Part shown: piece by piece, positions 15,501-19,524 of the stretch
How the letters are laid out: each line of letters opens with the position of its first letter
Position numbering within the stretch: the first letter of the stretch is position 1
Assembly (NCBI GenBank): GCA_964500775.1
Contig: CAZCQG010000034.1
Location: 1-19,524 of the forward strand
Source of the DNA: CAZCQG01 sp964500775
Lineage (GTDB): Bacteria > Campylobacterota > Campylobacteria > Campylobacterales > CAZCQG01
DNA: 19,524 nt
Direction: 5' to 3'
Made by a program: the position numbers and the translations under genes
The notes under the pieces: generated by a model
What the model saw: only the letters and a program-made list of their open reading frames with translations
What the model was told of the DNA's origin: nothing
Database searches by the model: none

Positions 15501-15961
15501 ATCTCACGATAGAGCACAAAGAGGGTCGCAGCTTTACCGCAAAGGGGAGCAAAGGGGAGTTTCTCCTCGATGAACATATCGCGAGCGCTCAAGAGTACTT
15601 CGTAGCGGGGATGTTGGCGTGTAGCGGCGTAGATATAGTGGAGCTTGCTAAAAAGAACGGTACGGAAGTAAAAAATCTCTCCCTTAAAGCCGAGATGGTG
15701 CGGAGCGAGAAAAAACCCAATAAATTCGATGAAGCCCATATTATTTACGGTTTCGAGTGTGATGCCGATGCTATGGCTGCTAGAAGATGGGTATTGGCAT
15801 CAATAGAAACTTATTGCACGACGATAAACAGCATACGAGATAGTGTCAAGATCACCTACTCGATAGTCTATAACGGCGCGCACATAGCCGAAAAAGACGA
15901 GATTATTTCGGCGGTCGCATATAAAGCGACTCATGGAAAATATGAAGATTTTAGCGAATAA
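15497..15961 (+). CDS. OsmC/Ohr family protein
   Basis: A 154-aa OsmC-fold protein; characterised members reduce organic hydroperoxides using two cysteines. Here C42 (in M-L-A-C-S-G-V-D-I-V) and C107 (in I-E-T-Y-C-T-T-I) sit at the expected distance on the two central helices. The second cysteine lacks the usual C-P-V/I context, so this is better placed in the broad OsmC family (YhfA-like) than called Ohr or OsmC proper. ATG 15497 overlaps the argH stop by four bases (ATGA); an in-frame GTG 18 nt upstream lies inside argH and is less likely. It ends 14 nt before the ubiE start. Confidence 0.85.
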   Translation: MNLTIEHKEGRSFTAKGSKGEFLLDEHIASAQEYFVAGMLACSGVDIVELAKKNGTEVKNLSLKAEMVRSEKKPNKFDEAHIIYGFECDADAMAARRWVLASIETYCTTINSIRDSVKITYSIVYNGAHIAEKDEIISAVAYKATHGKYEDFSE

Positions 15962-15975
15962 ATAAGGAAATAATT

Positions 15976-16698
15976 TTGGATAAACAACGAAAAATAGTAG
16001 AGATGTTTAACGCAATATCGCCGACGTACGACTTAGCAAACAGGGTTCTTAGTTTCGGTATCGATACCGCGTGGAGAAAAAACGGTTGCGATAAAAGCTT
16101 TGCGATACTCGGTAACAAAGAGCTAGACTGCATAATCGACGTAGCGTGCGGCACGGGAGATATGATTCTCTTTTGGCAAAAGCAGGCAAGGGCGAACGGC
16201 ATAGAGGTAAAAGAGTATTTAGGTATCGATCCCTCTGTCGGTATGTTGGAAGTAGCAAAGAAAAAACTTCCCGAGATTCGCTTCGTAGAATCGATGGCAA
16301 ATAGTATCGACGCACCCAACAGCAAAGGGGATATAGTCTCTATTGCGTACGGGATTAGAAATGTTTTAGAGAGAAAGCCGGCGTTTGATGAGTTTAATAG
16401 AGTGCTCAAACTAGGCGGTTTACTCGTGATTTTGGAGTTTACGAAAAAAGAGCACGAGGGTATCATTGATAAGCTCAATGGCTTTTATACCCGCAAAGTG
16501 CTTCCGTTTGTCGGCGGCTTACTCTCGAAAAATTATGACGCGTATAAATATCTCCCCGATTCGATAGAAGGATTCTTGACGAGCGGTGCGTTGGAAGAAG
16601 AGTACAATGCCAGCGGCTTTGAGACGGTATTGAAGAAGTCCTATTCAGGCGGCATTTCTACGCTATTTATCGCAAAGAAAGTTCGAGATAGTAACTAG
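15976..16698 (+). CDS. ubiE: Demethylmenaquinone methyltransferase UbiE/MenG
   Basis: A SAM-dependent C-methyltransferase for quinone biosynthesis. Campylobacterota use menaquinones, so the substrate is probably demethylmenaquinone (inference from lineage). The 240-aa protein shows S-P-T-Y-D-L-A-N near residue 15, SAM motif I D-V-A-C-G-T-G-D-M (55-63), Y-G-I-R-N (125-129) and Y-K-Y-L-P-D-S-I (190-197), all UbiE/MenG hallmarks. The start is TTG 15976 with AAGGAA at 15964-15969 six bases upstream. It is followed three bases after its stop by the GGDEF gene. Confidence 0.95.
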   Translation: MDKQRKIVEMFNAISPTYDLANRVLSFGIDTAWRKNGCDKSFAILGNKELDCIIDVACGTGDMILFWQKQARANGIEVKEYLGIDPSVGMLEVAKKKLPEIRFVESMANSIDAPNSKGDIVSIAYGIRNVLERKPAFDEFNRVLKLGGLLVILEFTKKEHEGIIDKLNGFYTRKVLPFVGGLLSKNYDAYKYLPDSIEGFLTSGALEEEYNASGFETVLKKSYSGGISTLFIAKKVRDSN

Positions 16699-16701
16699 AG
16701 A

Positions 16702-18171
16702 ATGAATCTTTATAATAAAGTCCTATTTCTCGCACTTACACAACTACTTGCGATATTCTTCTTTGGAATCTACCAAATAGAATCGCTCCATAAAATACAA
16801 AAGAATTCATTTGAAGAGCGGCTTCGAGCGCAAACAGAGATTGCGAAAAAGCGCTTTGATACGGTGCTTGATACACAGAAAAAATCAGCCGACATACTCT
16901 CGGGCTCTACCGATGTCACCAAAGGGATCGCGCTTGGAGATACTTCTATGCTGTATCATTGGTCAAAACTCTTTCTTTCCGATACGATTGACAAGATACT
17001 CTTTATAGGGATGGAGGGGAAAGTACTTAGCCGAGGAGCTTCGGAGTATATCGTAGGTGATTTGGTCAAAAATGCGCACTATTTTAACGAGGCGTTGAGA
17101 AAGGGGTATTTTTGGGGTGTGGATAGAGTGGACGGCGACATTACCCTCTTGTATTCGAAAATCGTCAATAACGAAAAATCCCATCCCGTAGGCGTGGTGT
17201 GTGTCGGGACAAAAGTAGATAGAGACTTCTTGTCTTATCTTGTTTCGGGCAGTGACCTAGATATTGTATTTCACGTCAAGGGGAGTGAAGCAATAAGCGG
17301 CAGCGGAATACAAATACTAAAAGACGGGGAGCGGATAGGTGTAAATCTAGAGCGTGGCGCTATCGAAGAGTACAACTTTACCCTCGGGCAAAAAAGTGAT
17401 GAGGAGATCGCCGCACTAGAGAAGACTAGAAGGAATCTTTTGATCGGGTTTGTGTTTATCTATTTGGTGCTGTTTGTCGTATTGCATATAATATTTCTAC
17501 GCCACGTCGGAACGTATGAAAATCTCGTGAGGAAACTACTTGATTATTACAATGAAAAAATCTCGATAACGGAGTTTATACATATCACAAAAGAGATCGC
17601 AAGTAGAAATCGTCACGACATAGGAAAAATCGCCGAAGCACTCTCAAGAATAGGGCAGAGAATCGTGGATTCTACAAATCGCTTGGAAGAGTTAAGCGTT
17701 ACCGATCAATTGACGCAGATTTATAACCGTAGAAAACTTGATGAGATATTCAATGATAAGCTCAATGAAAGAGAGCGGGGCAAGGTATTTTCCATCATAC
17801 TCTTGGATGTAGATAAATTTAAAAAAATCAACGATAATCACGGACACATAGTCGGCGATAAGATTCTCCAAGAGGTAGCGCTTGTGCTATCAAGCAGCAT
17901 CCGAAAAAGCGATGCTATCGGCAGATGGGGCGGGGAAGAGTTTATGATAATTCTTCCGGGCACCGATAATAAGGGTGCAATGGTGATGGCAGAGCACCTA
18001 AGAGGCAAAATAGAGCGGTATAACTTTGCAAACTCACTTCGCGTTACCGCTAGTTTCGGCGTAGCGACCTGCTCGTTTGAAGATACCGAAAGCAGCCTCA
18101 CGAAGCGCTGCGACGATGCGCTATACGATGCGAAACGACTAGGAAGAAACCGAGTTGAGAACGGATTCTGA
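16702..18171 (+). CDS. Membrane-bound GGDEF diguanylate cyclase with periplasmic sensor
   Basis: A 489-aa protein predicted to make cyclic di-GMP from GTP. It has a first membrane helix (about 6-25), a periplasmic region (~26-243) that looks Cache-like (F-I-G-M-E-G-K-V-L then a strand-rich part ending V-G-V-V-C-V-G), a second helix (~246-266), a helical linker and a GGDEF domain from about residue 325. The active-site loop is G-G-E-E-F at 410-414. The inhibitory I-site R-K-S-D (401-404) is intact, five residues upstream, so product inhibition is expected. The signature T-D-Q-L-T-Q-I-Y-N-R-R-K-L is typical of the domain start. The ligand is unknown. It lies three bases after ubiE and its stop is four bases from the end of the convergent gene. 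Confidence 0.93.
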   Translation: MNLYNKVLFLALTQLLAIFFFGIYQIESLHKIQKNSFEERLRAQTEIAKKRFDTVLDTQKKSADILSGSTDVTKGIALGDTSMLYHWSKLFLSDTIDKILFIGMEGKVLSRGASEYIVGDLVKNAHYFNEALRKGYFWGVDRVDGDITLLYSKIVNNEKSHPVGVVCVGTKVDRDFLSYLVSGSDLDIVFHVKGSEAISGSGIQILKDGERIGVNLERGAIEEYNFTLGQKSDEEIAALEKTRRNLLIGFVFIYLVLFVVLHIIFLRHVGTYENLVRKLLDYYNEKISITEFIHITKEIASRNRHDIGKIAEALSRIGQRIVDSTNRLEELSVTDQLTQIYNRRKLDEIFNDKLNERERGKVFSIILLDVDKFKKINDNHGHIVGDKILQEVALVLSSSIRKSDAIGRWGGEEFMIILPGTDNKGAMVMAEHLRGKIERYNFANSLRVTASFGVATCSFEDTESSLTKRCDDALYDAKRLGRNRVENGF

Positions 18172-18175
18172 TACC

Positions 18176-18469
18176 CTATTTTTTCGGCTCTTTTTTTAAC
18201 TCTTTTTTTCTCTGCTCTTCTAAAAATTTCTTTTTCTCTTTCGTATTCATCTCGTGAAGATCGCGCATTTTTTCTAGATTCTTTTTCGTTTTATTGTTTA
18301 CTTGTTCGCTTACGTGGGTCTGTTTTTGGTGATAGTCGAAAGGGTTAAAAAATAACACCCCCGAAAAAATCACCGAAATCACGACCGCGTATTGGTAAGG
18401 AGTGCCTAAAAATAAGAGCATCAAGTAGACCCAAAGCGCGAGAATGACCTTAAGAGTTGTTTTTATCAT
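18176..18469 (-). CDS. Small hypothetical membrane protein, 97 aa
   Basis: Not recognised. Two adjacent hydrophobic segments (about residues 5-22 and 26-41) are followed by a strongly charged, lysine/glutamate-rich tail that is probably a single cytoplasmic helix (N-L-E-K-M-R-D-L-H-E-M-N-T-K-E-K-K-K-F). The ATG is six bases after the ychF stop on the same strand, so it is likely the distal gene of that operon. It ends four bases from the stop of the GGDEF gene on the other strand, leaving no room for a separate terminator. Low-complexity codon content makes homology weak, but the position and intact frame favour a real gene. Confidence 0.7.
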   Translation of the reverse strand: MIKTTLKVILALWVYLMLLFLGTPYQYAVVISVIFSGVLFFNPFDYHQKQTHVSEQVNNKTKKNLEKMRDLHEMNTKEKKKFLEEQRKKELKKEPKK

Positions 18470-18475
18470 AGTTTC

Positions 18476-19524
18476 TTATACGTTGAACCTAAAGTGCATC
18501 ACATCACCGTCTTTTACGACGTACTCTTTCCCTTCGACTCGCAAAGCGCCCGCTTCTTTGGCTTTTGCCTCGCCGCCGTATTTGATGAAGTCCTCATACG
18601 CGATAGTCTCGGCTCGGATAAATCCTTTTTCAAAGTCGTTGTGTATCACGCCCGCGGCCTTTGGAGCAGTGTCCCCTTTGTGTATTGTCCACGCTCGTAC
18701 CTCTTTGACGCCCGCGGTAAAATAGCTTATAAGACCTAGCTTTTCGAATCCTTTTTGGATTATTTGATCAAGACCGCTTTGGGTCGCTCCGACCGATTCT
18801 AAAAGTTCTGTTTTTTCATCCTCTTCGAGTTCTACCATCTCCTCTTCGAGCTTCGCACAGAGTTTGATCACTTCGCTATTTGTTTGCGCGGCATACTCTT
18901 TGACTTTTTTGACAAGTTCATTGTCCTCGGATAATCCGTCCTCATCCACGTTTGCGCCGTAAATGACCTCTTTATTCGTGATAAAACGGAGTTCACGGTT
19001 TAGTTCGATAAAATATTCATTATCTATATTTGGATACAGCCGCACGCTTTTTCCCGTATCCATATGTGCGAGTAACGATTCGGCAACGTCGAACATCTCT
19101 TTTGCTTTTTTGTCGGATTTGAGTTGTTTTTGCAGCCGTTCCATCCTTTTTTGCAGCGTTTGCATATCCGCCAAAAGGAGTTCGGTCTCGATGATCTCAA
19201 TATCTCGCAAAGGATCGACGCTCCCTTCGACGTGGATAATATTGCCGTCGTCAAAACACCGCACGATATGGAGTATCGCATCGGTCTCTTTGATATTTCC
19301 TAGGAATTGATTCCCGAGCCCTTCGCCTTTGCTCGCACCTTTTACCAAGCCTGCAATATCGACAAACTCCACTACGGAGTGTTGTATGCGCTCGGGGTTG
19401 ACTATCTTGGCTAATTCACCTAGACGTTTATCGGGGACGGGGACTATTGCCTTGTTTGGCTCTATCGTGCAAAACGGATAATTTTGCGCCTCTGCATTTT
19501 GCGCTTTTGTCAGCGCATTAAACG
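18476..19524 (-). CDS. ychF: Redox-regulated ATPase YchF (Obg-type GTPase family), 5' end outside window
   Basis: YchF is a ribosome-associated Obg-family P-loop NTPase that prefers ATP. The visible 348 residues start just after the P-loop (F-N-A-L-T-K-A-Q-N-A), so roughly 15-20 N-terminal residues including the G1 motif lie beyond the window edge. Seen are F-C-T-I-E-P-N (switch region), the G3 motif V-D-I-A-G-L-V-K-G-A-S-K-G-E-G-L-G-N-Q-F, a long coiled-coil insert (L-Q-K-R-M-E-R-L-Q-K-Q-L), and a C-terminal TGS domain ending V-K-D-G-D-V-M-H-F-R-F-N-V. An ATG-like methionine is not needed inside; the GTG coding V-E-F-V-D is internal. ychF lies near argH in C. jejuni as well. The frame is intact. 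Confidence 0.95.
   Translation of the reverse strand, partial: FNALTKAQNAEAQNYPFCTIEPNKAIVPVPDKRLGELAKIVNPERIQHSVVEFVDIAGLVKGASKGEGLGNQFLGNIKETDAILHIVRCFDDGNIIHVEGSVDPLRDIEIIETELLLADMQTLQKRMERLQKQLKSDKKAKEMFDVAESLLAHMDTGKSVRLYPNIDNEYFIELNRELRFITNKEVIYGANVDEDGLSEDNELVKKVKEYAAQTNSEVIKLCAKLEEEMVELEEDEKTELLESVGATQSGLDQIIQKGFEKLGLISYFTAGVKEVRAWTIHKGDTAPKAAGVIHNDFEKGFIRAETIAYEDFIKYGGEAKAKEAGALRVEGKEYVVKDGDVMHFRFNV

Overview
The window looks like chromosomal DNA of a Campylobacterota (epsilonproteobacterial) species, most likely a free-living Sulfurimonas/Sulfuricurvum-type organism. The evidence is the Campylobacter/Helicobacter-style heptose gene order gmhB-hldD-hldE-gmhA, a CiaB-family gene, a single UbiE/MenG methyltransferase, a SafE/DsbD_2-type membrane protein, mid-40s % GC judged by eye, and extreme gene compaction. 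The genus is an inference. No rRNA, tRNA, IS element, prophage, CRISPR array or attachment site was seen, and no gene-free stretch exceeds about 70 bases.

Region 1 (1-14047, + strand) is one almost unbroken run of genes. It opens with the 3' end of an LptF/LptG-type permease, then truA, a SafE-like membrane protein, an unknown 172-aa protein and a membrane-anchored protein with 19 hexapeptide beta-helix repeats. The complete ADP-L-glycero-D-manno-heptose pathway follows (gmhB, hldD, bifunctional hldE, gmhA). After it come an unknown protein with three CxxC pairs, a DjlA-like TerB/J-domain protein, a CiaB-family protein with an HELGH motif, an unknown 166-aa protein, an NAD-type glutamate dehydrogenase and a YigZ/IMPACT protein. 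Most junctions overlap by 1-14 nt (TAATG, GTGA, TTGA, ATGA), suggesting translational coupling.

Region 2 (14048-18171, + strand) begins with a 67-nt gap holding a plausible promoter, then argH, an OsmC-family gene, ubiE/menG and a membrane-bound GGDEF diguanylate cyclase with an intact I-site. Region 3 (18176-19524, - strand) converges on it and holds a small two-helix membrane protein and ychF, which is cut by the window edge before its P-loop.

Functionally this is envelope biogenesis (lipid A export, heptose precursors) mixed with housekeeping metabolism. No clear new defence or mobile system is present. The points most worth a second look are: two genes whose conserved N-termini lie upstream of any ATG/GTG/TTG (SafE-like with an apparent ATC start, glutamate dehydrogenase with an apparent ATT start); the membrane-tethered beta-helix protein; the gluzincin-like motif in the CiaB homologue; and a marked excess of the 5-mer GAWTC (about 99 hits by hand count) with near absence of GASTC.
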